Positions 33,516 to 45,789 of a stretch of 64,000 bases of DNA are shown piece by piece. This DNA comes from Calliphora vicina (Eukaryota > Arthropoda > Insecta > Diptera > Calliphoridae). Within the stretch, counting starts at the first letter, position 1, and every line of letters starts with the position of its first letter. The translations under genes and the position numbers were made by a program. The stretch is taken from assembly GCF_958450345.1 (NCBI RefSeq), contig NC_088782.1:4473501-4537500 (forward strand), written 5' to 3'. The notes under the pieces were generated by a model that was not told the DNA's origin, searched no databases, and saw only the letters and a list, made by a program, of their open reading frames with translations.

Positions 33516-34702
33516 TTAAATTACTTTAAATCTGTTTAGTTTTTATTGCAATTTTAAAACAAATATCTTTGGCTACAACTTTTACTCCCATATTAAATTC
33601 CATCAAAATAACAGAGTAATTTCTTAATTCGACATCATATTGCATTGGCAGTTGTTCAATATGGAATCATTTTTTAATTTATTTAAGAAATGTCTTATAA
33701 ATTCCCATAAATTATTTATTTCCAACATATTTTCATAGCAGTAAATTTTGATTTGGCAAAAAGCAATTAGTGAATATTTAAGACATTTAAGACATTTCCC
33801 CCAAACACGCGCGCTAACAAACTGTCATTTAAATAAATTTACAAAATTAAAAATTCAAAAGTAATAAATGAATCATTCACCTTTGAAAATTATTGTTTAA
33901 CATTTCTTTTTTTTTGAAAATAAAAAAAACCTAAAAGAAAAATATTAAATTAAAATCCTTTCACTCATAAAACCTAGAAACAAAACTTTAGTTTTTTTGT
34001 TTAATGTCTCTGTATATGCATCTGTATCGGTATCTATTTATATGCATATGAATGTATTTCTGTCTCTGAGGATCTGTATTTGTGTTTGTATGTAAGTAAT
34101 TCCCCATGCTGTGAAATGTTTTAAATATTCTGTTCTCGCCTGTGTTTTATTTCATTTTCACTGTGATTCAACATTTAAACTGTTTTCTTCTGGCTTCATT
34201 TGTTCTGTTTTTTTTTTTTTTATAAAATAAGGCAAAATGTGCCAAGAACAATTGTCACCCTTAAAATGGGGGACAGAACATATTTAACTGAAAGAAGAAA
34301 AAAACAGTACAACAAATTAAATCATCTCAAAATTGAATTGAGAAGAATTTGTTAAACAGTATAATAAATTTATAAATTTTTTTTGCAGAGTTGTTTCCTC
34401 ATATTTGAAAAATTATTTGTTGGAGTTCTAATAATTTAGTAGAATTTTGAATAGGATGTTTCCTTGGTACTTATAGACTAGCGGTATATAGCTCAGATTG
34501 ACAAAAATTCGTTGACTATGTTATTTAGCTCACTTCTAAAATGTGACTTACTTAAAAACAAATTTATGTGCCATTTTTTTTAGCTGTTAGAAAAGTTTAA
34601 AACATCTGAAGCTGTTGTTTTTAAATAACAGCGACTTCAAGCCCTAACAATAACACATTATAACTGAATATGTACCTAAATGAATAAGTATAGTTATATT
34701 TA
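33516..34702. other. Non-coding AT-rich stretch
   Basis: No repeat family or gene is recognised. Scattered poly-A/T and TATG-type repeats occur (34000-34100). Confidence 0.5.
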
Positions 34703-34873
34703 CATTAGGTAGGGCCTTGTAATTAAAACCAAAATTTTCTCGAAATCCGCCAATCTCCAAATCTTAAGATTTTAATTTTTAATCTTTATTTTGCATTTAT
34801 TAGAATCAAAAGCAATCAAAAATTTCGATAAAAAAAGTTTTAAAAATGTCAAATTTTGGGATGAAATTTAATT

Positions 34874-34984
34874 TTTTTATACCATTCACCATGAGTGGTA
34901 AGGGTTCTTATGTGTAAGTTTGTCATTCCATTTTTTAGTTCCATAGTTTTCATTTGCGATCCCATAAAATATTTACATTCTGGA
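34874..34984 (+). mobile_element. F1e: 5' fragment of F1
   Basis: Only the 5' end is left: ATACCATTCACCATGAGTGG, AGTTTGTCATTCCATT, TTTGCGATCCCATAAAATAT and ATTCTGG. It stops within the core and joins directly to the 3' end of F2d (AAGTAAGAAAGTATGG), either by insertion of F2d or by a template switch between families. Confidence 0.7.
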
Positions 34985-35724
34985 AGTAAGAAAGTATGGT
35001 CGGTCAAGCCCGACCATATAATACCCTACACTAAGTAAAAGAGCAAAAAAAATGTTTCTATTAAAATTTCAATAATTTATATTTTTGAGTGATTTTCGGA
35101 AGTGGGGTTATATGGGGGCTATGACCAATTATGGACCGATCACCATGAAATTAGGTCGTGTGATTTATATCTATATTAAAGTTAACTATGTTGAATTTTG
35201 TGTGTTTACCAACATTTTTAAGCGATTTATGCACGTTAAAGTGATTTTCGGAAGCGGGTCTATATGGGAGCTATGACTAATTATAGACCGATCGTAACAA
35301 AATTTGGTGACATGAATTTTGTGTATATAAAACTTATTTGGAGCGGAATTTGTGGAGATACATATATAAATTAAACATTTATGACCGATAAAGTCCAATT
35401 TCGGGAGGACATTTGTATGGGGGCTAGGTGAAATAGTGGACCGATTTCAGCCAGTTTCAATAGACTTGGTCCTTGAGCCGAAAAAATAATATGTACCAAA
35501 TTTGATCGAAATATCTTCAAAATTGCGACCTGTACTCTGCGCAGAAGGTTTACATGGACAGCCAGCCAGCCAGCCGACCAGACGGACGGACGGACGGACG
35601 GAAAGTGATTCTAAGTCGATCGGTATACTTTAAGGTGGGTGCTAGACTAATATTTCTGGGCGTTACAAACATCTGCACATACGCAGAATACCCTCCCCAC
35701 TATGGTCGTGTAGGGTATAAAAAC
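34984..35724 (-). mobile_element. F2d: DINE/mini-me-like element
   Basis: Near-complete minus-strand copy. It has the 3' hairpin GGTCGGTCAAGCCCGACC, TACACTAAGT and two 153-bp-type units. The GGCT-type tract and (GTCC)n tract follow at 35556-35605, then the 5' hairpin ATACCCTCCCC/GTGTAGGGTAT. It is non-coding. Confidence 0.85.
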
Positions 35725-35763
35725 AAGGCCAGCCAAAAAATGTTTGAAGACCAAGAATTGTAG
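35725..35763 (+). pseudogene. M4: short mariner transposase fragment
   Basis: Thirteen codons read ASQKMFEDQEL after F2d. The DNA string GTTTGAAGACCAAGAATTG is identical to the same spot in mariner M2. It corresponds to the linker of the DNA-binding domain (QPKKFEDEEL in the family). It is cut on both sides by F2d and L2c. Confidence 0.5.
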
Positions 35764-36145
35764 ATCTGAATTTGTAACTGATGCTTGCAACATTCTTTAT
35801 ATTAGTAAACATTTTTATCAGTAGAAATTTCTACTTATATATAAAGTTAATAACATACTGTTACTAACATTATGAGAGCATTAACTGTGAAGTAGCTATT
35901 ACAGCTCTAGATGATCATTTTGGAAATATAACATTCTAGTTTTTCCGTTAGATTATTCATGAGCCTTCTAGCAGAATGCTCTGTTTATATAAATAGTAAC
36001 AGCAAGTTACGAGTGAGTCAGTGTATCGTAAGCGCTATTACAGTTAACATCAACTGTATAACCATTGTGTTTTTAACCCTCCGTTAGTCGCAATCATTTA
36101 TTTCAATTAAATAAACCACCGTTTTCAAAAGGTAAAAACGTAACA
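35764..36145 (+). mobile_element. L2c: LTR, 5'-eroded
   Basis: It matches L2b from GCTTGCAACATTC on and ends AAAAACGTAACA followed by ATAT. A TATA-like GTTTATATAAATAGTAACAG lies near 35971, then GAGTGAGTCAGTG and AACATCAACTG as in L1. The first 20 or so bases of the LTR are lost next to the mariner fragment. Confidence 0.7.
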
Positions 36146-36183
36146 ATATTCCAATTTATCGTACACTAAACCGTAAGGTGGTA

Positions 36184-36812
36184 TACCGTACATTAGGGTG
36201 TTTGACAATTTTGAACGCGGTTTTTAATATCTTATATGTCATATGAAGGGTACATATCTGTCATTTATTCTAACTTAGTTATTTAACATTATAGTGTAAA
36301 CAATCAAGTTTTTTTTGGTTCGAAAATTTGTACCAACATAGCGTCATGTGCGGGAAGTTTTGCTTTACTTCTTTAATTTGATAAAAAGCCGCTAAAGGAC
36401 ACCGATTGCTCACCAAAGCTTATGGTGAATTAGTTCCATCGGTATCAATGTGCTTGTTCGGTTTAGAAGTGGTGATTTGGACACTGAAGACAAAGATCGT
36501 CAAACTCAACAAGAGCTTGCGAAATCATTGGAAACTACTCAAGCTGCAATTTCAAGCAACATGATTCATCCAAAAGCAGGGATATGAGTATCATACGAAT
36601 TGAATCCTAGAGACTTACAAAGACGATTTTGCATGTCGGAAATGATGCTGAACGCTATGCATAAAAGAAAATATTTTTTGCACGGAATCATTACATGTGA
36701 TGAAAAATGGTTGCATTACTATAACCGTAGATAATAGATATCGTTTGTGAAGCCCGATCAACCAGCCGAATTGACACCAAAGCGAAATATCCTAGCGCTA
36801 AGGTAATGCACT
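36184..36812 (+). pseudogene. M3: mariner (mauritiana type), 5' half
   Basis: The inverted-repeat end CATTAGGGTGTTTGACAATT after TA (36182-36183) is followed by coding remnants. Near 36325 FVPT then RHVREVLLYFFNL; after a frameshift KAYGELVPSVSM; then FRSGDLDTEDKDRQ, TQQELAKSLETTQAAISSNM and YELNPRDLQRRFCMSEMML. KRKYFLHGIITCDEKWLHYY contains the first catalytic Asp (family TGDEKW). The linker with KFEDQEL is missing, a TGA replaces a Trp after AGI, and the second and third catalytic Asp regions are absent because the copy ends at 36812. It cannot be functional. Confidence 0.85.
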
Positions 36813-36984
36813 GAAACCGATTGGTTTAAATTTTTAAAAACCGAAACCGCGGTTTTGAAATTCATCGGTTTTAATGGGTTAGCGGCGATGTCAGAAAATA
36901 TTCATATTTGAACACGTATGTATGGCTAAATGAAATACAAAAACTATTTCTAATTGAATTATTTTTAACACTGAATTTTATTCA
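36813..36984. other. Non-coding stretch with ACCGAAACC motifs
   Basis: ACCGATTGGTTT, AACCGAAACCGCGGTTTTG and CATCGGTTTTAATGGGTTAG resemble the subterminal motifs at 13120-13180 and 14290-14440. It is probably the end of a degraded hAT-type element that truncated M3. Confidence 0.4.
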
Positions 36985-36998
36985 AACTTTCAGCACTT

Positions 36999-37475
36999 AT
37001 ATATATTTAATCCTTTAATTCCCAGTGGAACATAGGGCCGCAACAAATGTTTTCCATTGTATTTTATCATTACATAACAGTTTCATCTCACTACAGGATA
37101 CACCATGCTCACGCAACTCGTTCTCAATTTGTCGTCTCCAAGTATTTGCAGGTCTGACAGGTCTCCTAGAACCTTGAGGGTTATATTCTACGGACTGTCT
37201 GGTTATATCGTTAGCTAGCTTTCTCATTGTGTGTCCCAGCCAATCAAATTTGCGCGATCGTATACTCAAACCCAAAGGAACCTGATTCGTTCTAATTCAC
37301 AATTCTTGATTTGATATCGTGGCTGGCCAGAATATCCTAAGTATACGCCTGAGGCAACGGTTTACAAAGGCTTGCATAGTACTCATTTCGCGACTCGATA
37401 TATTCCATATTTCGCAGCCATATAGAAGCACAGATTTCACATTGCTGTTGAAAACCTTGACTTTGGTCTGAGTTG
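36999..37475 (-). pseudogene. 5'-truncated LINE, reverse-transcriptase C-terminal part
   Basis: Minus-strand frame from about 37472: QTKVKVFNSNVKSVLLYG, then CEIWNISSREMSTMQAFVNR, CLRRILRIFWPATISNQEL, a TGA where Trp is expected, IRTNQVPLGLS, KFDWLGHTMRK, DITRQSVEYNPQGSRRPVRP and NTWRRQIENELREHG. It ends AALCSTGN before the stop at 37015. This is the conserved C-terminal region found after the reverse transcriptase in many non-LTR retrotransposons. The 3' end is short with an ATATAT tail. A perfect 14-bp duplication AACTTTCAGCACTT flanks it (36985-36998, 37476-37489), so it is a classic 5'-truncated insertion. Confidence 0.85.
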
Positions 37476-37572
37476 AACTTTCAGCACTTGGTTTTCAGAT
37501 AAAGGTAAGCAATTTTAGAGTTTGGGAGCGTCGAGAATCAACAAAGCCTAAAATTAGGGCCACCCTAATGTA

Positions 37573-38619
37573 AATTTGTATGTAACAATCGAGAAGTGTG
37601 AGTGTTGATTCTGGGCTGTAATTAATTAAAATAGTCGTATTCATTGAAAAAACAAACGTCACTGAATACATAAAAAATTACATTTTTTTTAATTAAATTT
37701 TTATTAAATAGGAACAAACGAAATGATATTATTATTTTTTGTTTCAAGTAAAGAAATATGAGTTTTTATTAAAAAATGCAAATTACGGATAAATGAATAC
37801 ATCTTTATTGCACGCACTCAGTTGTTATAAATAAATAAACAATATTTTGGCAAAATATATGAATTCACAAGTAAAAAAATAAATAAAATGAAATTATTTC
37901 CAAGAATATTGTTGGAGCTTTCATTTTATAAAGTCAGTCATATTTATTATTGGAATTTGGTGTGTGTAAAATTTAATATCAATGACCCACATAACAATTC
38001 TATTAATTATTTTTATTGAGGAAATAAGAACAAACAGAAAAACAAAACAAAATTATGCAATAAAAATTGAGTATCTTCTGTCAGAAGAACGCCTTTAGTG
38101 TCAAATTAGCTTTTTGAAAGTGCAAAACTGATAAATTTTAAAAGGATTGCAGTAGCTATGAATATATGTATATGGCGATAGAGATTAATATGTTGTTGAA
38201 TCAAATCTAGTAAAAATTAATTTAAATCTCTATGAACAATGTAATATCTTCAAAAATGCTAAATTAATTGAACTTCAGAAAGTGACAAAGAAGTTTCGTT
38301 AATAAAAAAGACTCTTCCAAATGTTGGCTGGGATTCCTTCTTCATATGAATGTGTGCTATAAATTAAAACAACACAGAGGCAATTAAATTTCCACTGTAT
38401 ACGAGTTAATCAAATACTGATGAATTTGAGTGTAAGATTGCAGTTACTTCATTGTTCAGTAATAAGTTTAAATTGTGAATATGGCTTCAAGTATGATACA
38501 TAATTCTTAATCATGAGAAAACAAGGTTTATGTTTGGTTTCATTAAATTAAATATTAAGGAATTATTTAAAAAACATAGTTACAATAACAAAACACATGT
38601 AAAATTTCCACTCAAAGTA
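37573..38619. other. Non-coding AT-rich stretch
   Basis: No gene or repeat family is recognised. Confidence 0.5.
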
Positions 38620-39740
38620 CACGCTTGTAAGCAAATACAATTTTGTGAATATGAGCGAATCCACTTAATTGTGAATAAATTTGAAAAGAATCCATTGATT
38701 TTAATGGTCGATATCTTATTTTTGTTCCTATTATTTGTGGATTTGCAATAAAGCAATATGTGTGAACAATTTCTACAGTTTTCGATTTTTCATGATTTTT
38801 TTTAAAACAAAAAAATTAGCTATTTTCACGTAAAAAAATAATTTTTTGCTTCAATTTGTTATTATTACTCGGAAACTACTGAGCCGATTGAAACGCAATA
38901 TATACGTGAAAATTTGTACATAGCATGGGTAAAATGTTTTCAAAATTCAATCATTCGAAAGAAGAATATTAACTACTCAATTTTACGTATATAAAACAAA
39001 AAACTAAAATTTTGTGAAAATGATCGAATTCACTTAATTGTGAATAAATTCGAAAAGAATCCATCGATTTTAATGATCGATATCTCATTTTGTTCCTATT
39101 ACAGTGGCTTTGCGATAAAGTAATAAAACTGAACATTTTTGACGTTTTAGATTTTTCATGATTTTTTTAAACCAAAAAAATTTGTCAGTCTCATGTAAAA
39201 AATATATTTTTTACTTCAATTTGTTTATTTTCTTATTTGTAGTTTTTTTATTCTTTATTTTCCTATTTTTGTTGTCTTTTTTATTTTCTGACATTTTTAT
39301 TTTTACAAATTCTTTTTTTTATTGGTTCCAATTTTGCTTAACAATATTTTTTTGGACCAGACAAAAATTTTACTGTTTTAAAGAAATTTTTGTTTCAAAT
39401 TGTGTAAAATCAAACCACTTTTTTATTTAATTTGAAGAATTTTTTAATTGAAAAAATATTATTTCTTTTTCAGTTCAATTTTTGCAAAATTTCTTGTTTG
39501 AATTTTCAAATTTTCTGATAGATCATAATTCAAACATTGAGCTGATTGAGCAAATTTCATGATTGTATTAGAAATTTAACTCTTTCTGTGTTATGTAAAT
39601 CATAATTTGTTTAAGTCTATTTTAATAACATCGGTTTAATCCTTTTTGAGTTCTCATTAATTATGTGGAGAAACGTCTAACAAAAATAATAATTTTACTT
39701 AAACATTTTTGAAAAAAATCTATTTATAGAATTGAAAATT
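38620..39740 (+). repeat. RptA copy 2: dispersed repeat with two tandem subunits
   Basis: Second copy of the repeat at 5370-6200, with the same order of ACAATTTTGTGAA, GAATAAATT, GATCGATATC and TTTTTCATGATTTTTTT in two successive subunits (about 38640 and 39005). It extends further at the 3' side, with a T-rich segment (39210-39360). It is non-coding. Confidence 0.6.
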
Positions 39741-39879
39741 TTTAGCATTTTTGTACATAGGTAGCCATGATGCATAAAATCTATATATAGTGGCTAGTCA
39801 AGCCTTTTTTTGCTGTTGACCTATGTAATCACCCTTTTTTTCTGCACACACTTATATTATAAACTTTATAATTTACATG

Positions 39880-40156
39880 AATACACTGATAATCTTGTTG
39901 ATATTAACTTTAACAGAGTCTACGATACAGTCACTCACAAATCACTGTTATTATTTATTTACACAACGCCATCTTGTAGAAGTCTCATGAATAATCTGAG
40001 GGAAATACTAGAATGTTATATTTTCACAATGATCACCTAGAGCTTTAAACTGATAAGTATATATTTCTACTTATGGAAATGTTTATAAACATGATGAATG
40101 TTGCAAGCAGCCATTACATACCGTTAAATTCAAATTGATAATGCAATGTCGTAACA
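39880..40156 (-). mobile_element. L2b: LTR fragment with intact 5' end
   Basis: Minus orientation. The 5' end TGTTACGACATTGCATT is at 40156 with ATAT beyond it. It matches L2c from GCTTGCAACATTC through CTAGAATATTATATTTTC-like and GAGTGACTGTATCGTAGACT blocks to ATATCAACAAG. The 3' end is lost. Confidence 0.7.
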
Positions 40157-40198
40157 ATATTTATACATTGCGGAAGATATTTTAAGAGATTTTCGAAA

Positions 40199-40242
40199 AA
40201 TGCCGAATGCACAATGAATTAATGCCGAATGCACAATGAATT
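40199..40242. repeat. Perfect 22-bp tandem duplication
   Basis: Two identical 22-bp units (AATGCCGAATGCACAATGAA plus TT) follow each other. Identity suggests a recent event. It lies just upstream of the coding-like stretch at 40308. Confidence 0.9.
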
Positions 40243-40307
40243 TTAATAACAAAATTAAACATTTATTAAAGTATATTTATTTTCATATTTATTTATATAT
40301 AAATAAA

Positions 40308-40613
40308 GATCGCATCTTAGATGTGACTGCTTTATTCCATTGGGCAAAGAATTATTGTAAAGAAACTAAAATAGTTTTTAGTAGCAAAGAGGATCATGAG
40401 GAAACATTGAAAACACTAAAGAGCAGATTCGATGCTGCGGTAACAATCGATGGCACTGCTCAATACCATGCTTTCATACCGCTTGTCGATGGAAGACTCA
40501 AATTAAAAAAGTTTTCTGCATCTACTCAATGCGATTTCTTTCCAAAGCCAAAAAAGAAGCCAGCAGCGAAATCAGTAGCTGAATCTAATAACGCCAAGAA
40601 AGGATTGACATAA
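40308..40613 (+). pseudogene. Unrecognised coding-like stretch, about 100 codons
   Basis: I do not recognise this protein. The frame is open from 40236, but the first 24 codons are Ile/Tyr/Lys-rich and look like intron sequence ending ATAAATAAAG, a possible splice acceptor. From 40308 the composition becomes gene-like: RILDVTALFHWAKNYC, KETKIVFSSKEDHEETL, KTLKSRFDAAVTIDGTAQYH, AFIPLVDGRLKLKKF and a basic tail CDFFPKPKKKPAAKS. It stops at 40613. A one-base shift would continue with KKAANKGDK and a stop, so an indel near the end is possible. A host exon, a retrocopy fragment or an unfamiliar transposon protein are all possible. Confidence 0.35.
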
Positions 40614-40758
40614 AAAAGCAGCTAATAAAGGTGACAAATAAGGAGGATAAAGGTATGGATATTTGAAAATTTAAAAACTTCATAAATTAAGTGTAAAAAT
40701 AGTTATTATATAAATTGATCTATTGTGATTAAGATTAAATTTTACTAAATTATTCATC

Positions 40759-41129
<371 letters not shown>

Positions 41130-41380
41130 TAAATTAATTATTATTACAAATAAATAACAAAATTAAATTATTCAACATTTTCATAGAAAAAAAGTGATTT
41201 TTATTCCTGAGGTTAACATATTATGGGTATTACAGTATCGAGGCTATGAAATTTTAGTTGGGTATGTTACATACCATCGGAAAGGCTAATGTGTCTAGTT
41301 TCTCTGCGTAAGTTTAATTTTTAAGGTTTACACACAAATATGAAAAAAATTAAAATAGTGCAAATTTAAAAACCTTTGTC

Positions 41381-41735
41381 TTGAGTTACAAAACATTTAT
41401 TTTGATAGATATCCCACTCGCATCCCACTAAGCGACAAAAAGGGTGTTAAAGGAAAACACATAAGCTTTCTTCTGAGCAAAAAAAAAATGGGTCCATTTT
41501 TTTAAAAAAAGTCAAAAAAGTTTTCGATTTTGCAAAAAAATTCAAAAATTTTAAATCTTGAGTTACAAAATATTTATATATCCCACTCGCATCCCACTAA
41601 GCGACCATATAGGTCGCTTAGGAAAAGACCTAAGCTTTCTTAAAAAAAATAAAAAAAAAAAAAATAAAAAGGGCCCATTTGAAAAAAAAGTCAAAAATAT
41701 TTTTGATTTAAAAAAAAAAATCAAAAATATTTTAT
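41381..41735. repeat. Tandem duplication, period about 177 bp
   Basis: Two diverged units start TTGAGTTACAAAA (41381 and 41558). Each contains ATCCCACTCGCATCCCACTA, AAGCGAC, TAAGCTTTCTT and a GGGNCCATTT block, then an A/T tract. Unit 2 has an inserted GACCATATAGGTCGCTTAGG palindrome-like segment. It is non-coding. Confidence 0.75.
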
Positions 41736-41799
41736 TAAATTTTTTTAATTTTTTTTTTCGAAAGATTGCATAAATAGCTATCTAAACTATTTGGGACAC

Positions 41800-43590
41800 A
41801 TTTTGCTAAGAACAATAGGTAATAAGTTATATGGATAAAAAAAATACCTGTTTGGCCAAAATGTCAAATTTTGACCTCCTATAACTCAGAGAGTTCTTGA
41901 CCGATCTTGTTGAAAAATGGTGTCCGAATTACTATCCAATAGAACTAACATTGGTGCAAATTTCATCGCGATCGGAAGACATCGATTTCAAAAGTTGGTT
42001 CACTTGACGTGAAATGCCCCATATATTAAATTAAAATAATCTTCAATAATTTTAAATAAAAGCAAAATATTTGAATTCACAGATCATATTCGTATTTAAA
42101 AATTGCTCTTGGATAATAGTTTTAAGTGCTTTATTATTGACGAATTTATTTGGATTATGGAAGGCATTTAGAATTATTGTTTTTCTTTGAATCAGAAAGA
42201 TCAATCAAATCGCAATTTTCTACATTTTACCTTTCAGCACACTTTTGAATATCTTGGTTTTCAGGACATATTTTGATTGTAAACATAGTTCGACTTTTTT
42301 TGTTATTTAACACCTCCTCTCTAATAGTTGGTCATGTTATTAACACATTTCAACTCTTAAAAGCCAAATATCTAAAGCATCATACGTATGAGTAATATTG
42401 GCATCTTGTTTTATAAACTACATTCCTCATACGCCTGGTTACCTACATATTTTATTTATTAACATAATTTTATTGCTAACAAGGAAAACCCCCAAAAAAA
42501 ATATATTTTATTTGTTTAACATTTTCTTTTTGATAATATTTCATAAAACTTTAGATTTCATTTTAGTCAAACTATTTTTGTTTGCAACTAAATGATGCAA
42601 ATGTAACCAATGGCGCCTAGGAATTTCAGGAATACATTCTGCAACTGTCTTAAAGAAACTACATTCATACTGTACATACTCAAAACTATTTTATATTTAT
42701 TTATATTAAAAAGAAATATAAAAGAAATAAAGAAAAAAAATAATAATAAATACAACAAACGTATTTCTTACTTATTGTTAGTTAGAAAACTTTTCCAATT
42801 AAACAGAAAATAAATAAAACTAAACAAACAAATACATAAGAAAAGATTTGAACACAAATTACCATTTGTAGGCTAAGAAGAGCCAAAGCAGCAACAGCAG
42901 GAGCAGAAGAATGAGAATGATTTAAAATGTTATCCTGCATAGAAAAAGAAATACAAATGGAAAATATTGTGCAACAATGCAGTAAATTACACAAAGAAAT
43001 GGTTTTTGTGGTATTTGGTCTTACAGGAAGTACTTTCGGCCAAACTCAATGACAGAGATGATGCCAGTACGTAAAGAAACTCATAAATCCCCTAAAGAAT
43101 ACATTCTTACTAATTCCAACTTCTCGGTATAAATAAATGTCTAGTTATGTACGAGATGTGTGTGGCTGTTGCATGATTGTTATACATTGCTTCATTTTCT
43201 TCTTTTTTTATTTTTTTAAATGACTTTATTTTATACTGAAAATTACAATCAAATCAACAAATAATACCACTACAAAAGTAGTATTGATATCGATGTTCCC
43301 TTTATTACATCAGGTTGCCAGGACACAACATCTTTATTTTTATTTATGGGATAAAATGGAATAAAATTCTTCAATGACTAGTTTAAATAGGAAATATTTT
43401 CAAATATAAATTAAAACCAGTTAAATTGCTTTATTCAGTTGTGTCGAATTTTTTACACACTTTACTTAAAATAGTTTTACAGAAAAATTTAAAAATTTAT
43501 TGACAAAGCGGTTTTGTAGTCGTAAACCTGTTTGATGGGGAAATAATGGTTTAATGTGAAAATTCTGTTTTGTGGCGAAACAACTTTTTG
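41800..43590. other. Non-coding AT-rich stretch
   Basis: A segment near 41870-41985 (TTTCATCGCGATCGGAAGACA) has the style of transposon-derived non-coding DNA also seen near 9780 and 54500. The rest is AT-rich filler with no gene. Confidence 0.45.
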
Positions 43591-44930
43591 GTGTTCTATT
43601 GTTTATATCTCCAATATTAATGGACTGATTCGGATAAGATTGCACTCATCTTATATCTTCTGAACTTATTCAGATATTTCAGAATTACAATTGCATCTTC
43701 ATTTATTTACAAAAACGGCAGACAGAAGTTTGGTATTTTTTTGAAATTCGAACCGTTTAGGGGAAAAATTGGTTAAATCTATATTTTGGTGCTTTTTTTG
43801 GCCCTGATGTATTTCTTAAACCATTCGAACCTATACAGGGTGAAAGTTATATTTAATTTTTATACATTTATTATGATTATCACACCCCCCTTTTTATACC
43901 GAAATTAATTTGAATTAAATCTGTATCATCTCAATGGAGGGAAAAAGTACCAAAATCGGGTAGAAACGGGCAAATACATATTATTCACAATTATTAAGCC
44001 ACTTTTGATAATGTGGTCATATAAAAATTAACAGACAGGGTTGATACTTCGAACCCGAGTCCAAAGTTAAAGATATGACAAATCAGGGTTAACAATTTGG
44101 TACTTTTTAAAACACTTTTATTTTGAGCACATGAAAACAAATTAAAATCGCTTGAGACGTATCACAGTGTCATAAAATTAGCGCCAACATTAAGTATCTC
44201 AAGAGGGAAAAAGGGAAATTGGTATTTTTTTCTTCTATTGGTACTATGGAGTGGGATCGAAAAAATCATAACAAAAAAAATCTTTGATTTTCTTTATGTG
44301 ATTGAAATTCTGAAGAATTTCGGTATTTATAGTGACAAAATGTTTGTTATTCCATGCCAAGAACTTTTTGAGAAAATTTTCTGCTTTTGGGTCCTACACT
44401 TTTCTACAAAATTCCCTCAAGCATCAGCAACATAAAAATAGACATAGAAGTTATTTATTTGGGTGAAGTAAGAATCCAGAATTAAGATCCCAGAAAGCAG
44501 GATCTAATAGTACTATTAGTTTTTTAATGGTACTTTTTGGAATTTTTGAAATTAAGCATATTTGTTTCTTGATTAAGTGAGATTCCAAAGGGTAGACTTA
44601 ATGGCACTTTCTTATTAATAATGGTACTTTTTAAACAATAATCGTGCAATTAGACTCCCATGAACCTAAGTGTGTGAGAACCCACAATAAGAGTACGTAG
44701 AGGTACTTTGTCTTTATATTAATGGTATTTTTCAAGATTTTCTAATAATGAAATCAGAAATTAGACACACATGATTCAATGATCCTATTAATGAGATGGA
44801 ATCCAAAAATAGGGATTTAATACTGCACATCAAATCGGTGAGAAAATATGTCTTGAAAAATTCGAATAAAATTATTGAATCCCAAAAAAATGGAAAAACT
44901 GTCCTAAAGCATATTAATGTAAGCTAGTTA
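43591..44930. repeat. Dispersed non-coding repeat rich in AGTACC motifs
   Basis: GGTACTTTTT, AAAAGTACCAAAATCGGG and TGGTACTTTTTGGAATTT recur more than ten times, as at 3930-4730. No ends or coding capacity. Confidence 0.35.
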
Positions 44931-45789
44931 CTATAAATAATTAGATGTCACAATTTTAAAAACTTAAATTATTTGCAAAAAAGTAAAAATATTCAACTTT
45001 CGAACTTACACATACATTTCTGATACAACACTGAAAGCGCCTTGCAAAGACCTTTCACATAATATCAAAATTTCATATATTTCCTTTTGCAAAAAATATT
45101 AAAAAATCTTATAATGGACAGTTTTATCTACGATCCAGTTTACAAAAACGGGCGACCCTAATCTGTTTCCTTACTGCTTATAATGAACGACAAAGCTCAT
45201 TCACACTCACAGTATTTAGTACGTACATATAAATCTAGTTTTTTATGGTGATAACAAGGATATTACGAAATAATTTTTCTCATTTTAAAAAGGAAAAAGT
45301 GTATAGAACATAGTAGTTAGTCGTTGAGAAGTATTTTAAATTGAAAAAAAAAACACACCACACACACAGAAAATAAAAAAGTCTTAGAATGATAACGACA
45401 ATTTAATTGCATAAATCAAGTATTATTTAAATGCAATAAACATTTTATTTGAGTAGAAAGAAAGGACATATTTAACATAAATTATGTGCGGACGATATTT
45501 AAATGAAATAAAAATGCGATAAAAAATATTGTATTGGAATTTATTGCTTAAATAAAATGCTGCTAAATAAAGGTTGCTGGGAAATGTCTTTTAAATTATT
45601 TCTTTTTCAGTTTATAAATAAACAAATAAAATATTTTAAAGAGGAAGTTTAGAACATAAATTAGACTATTAAAGGTTACAATTAAAATTAAATAATTTAA
45701 AGTTGTGTGATTGAAATGATTCAATACCAAGTGTAGTAAAATTAAACTGAGTTACTAAAGAACAGGACAGAGTGTTAAATTTTACTATG
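44931..45789. other. Non-coding AT-rich stretch
   Basis: A fragment GGGCGACCCTAATC near 45153 may be the right end of a CATTAGG-family element. No gene is seen. Confidence 0.4.

Larger units (their letters stand above)
34703..37570. mobile_element. CATTAGG-family TIR element C, nested to 2.9 kb
   Basis: The left end is TA|CATTAGGTAGGGCCTTG. The right end, reverse-complemented, is TA|CATTAGGGTGGCCCTAA. TA duplications are at 34701-34702 and 37571-37572. The inner right part (TTTTAGAGTTTGGGAGCG) matches the family. An original element of a few hundred bp was split by F1e, F2d, mariner pieces, L2c and a LINE. Confidence 0.65.

Noticed and set aside
35554..35763. A 69-codon plus-strand frame through the GTCC tract into FEDQEL
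   Set aside because: It is a chance read-through of F2d into a short mariner fragment.
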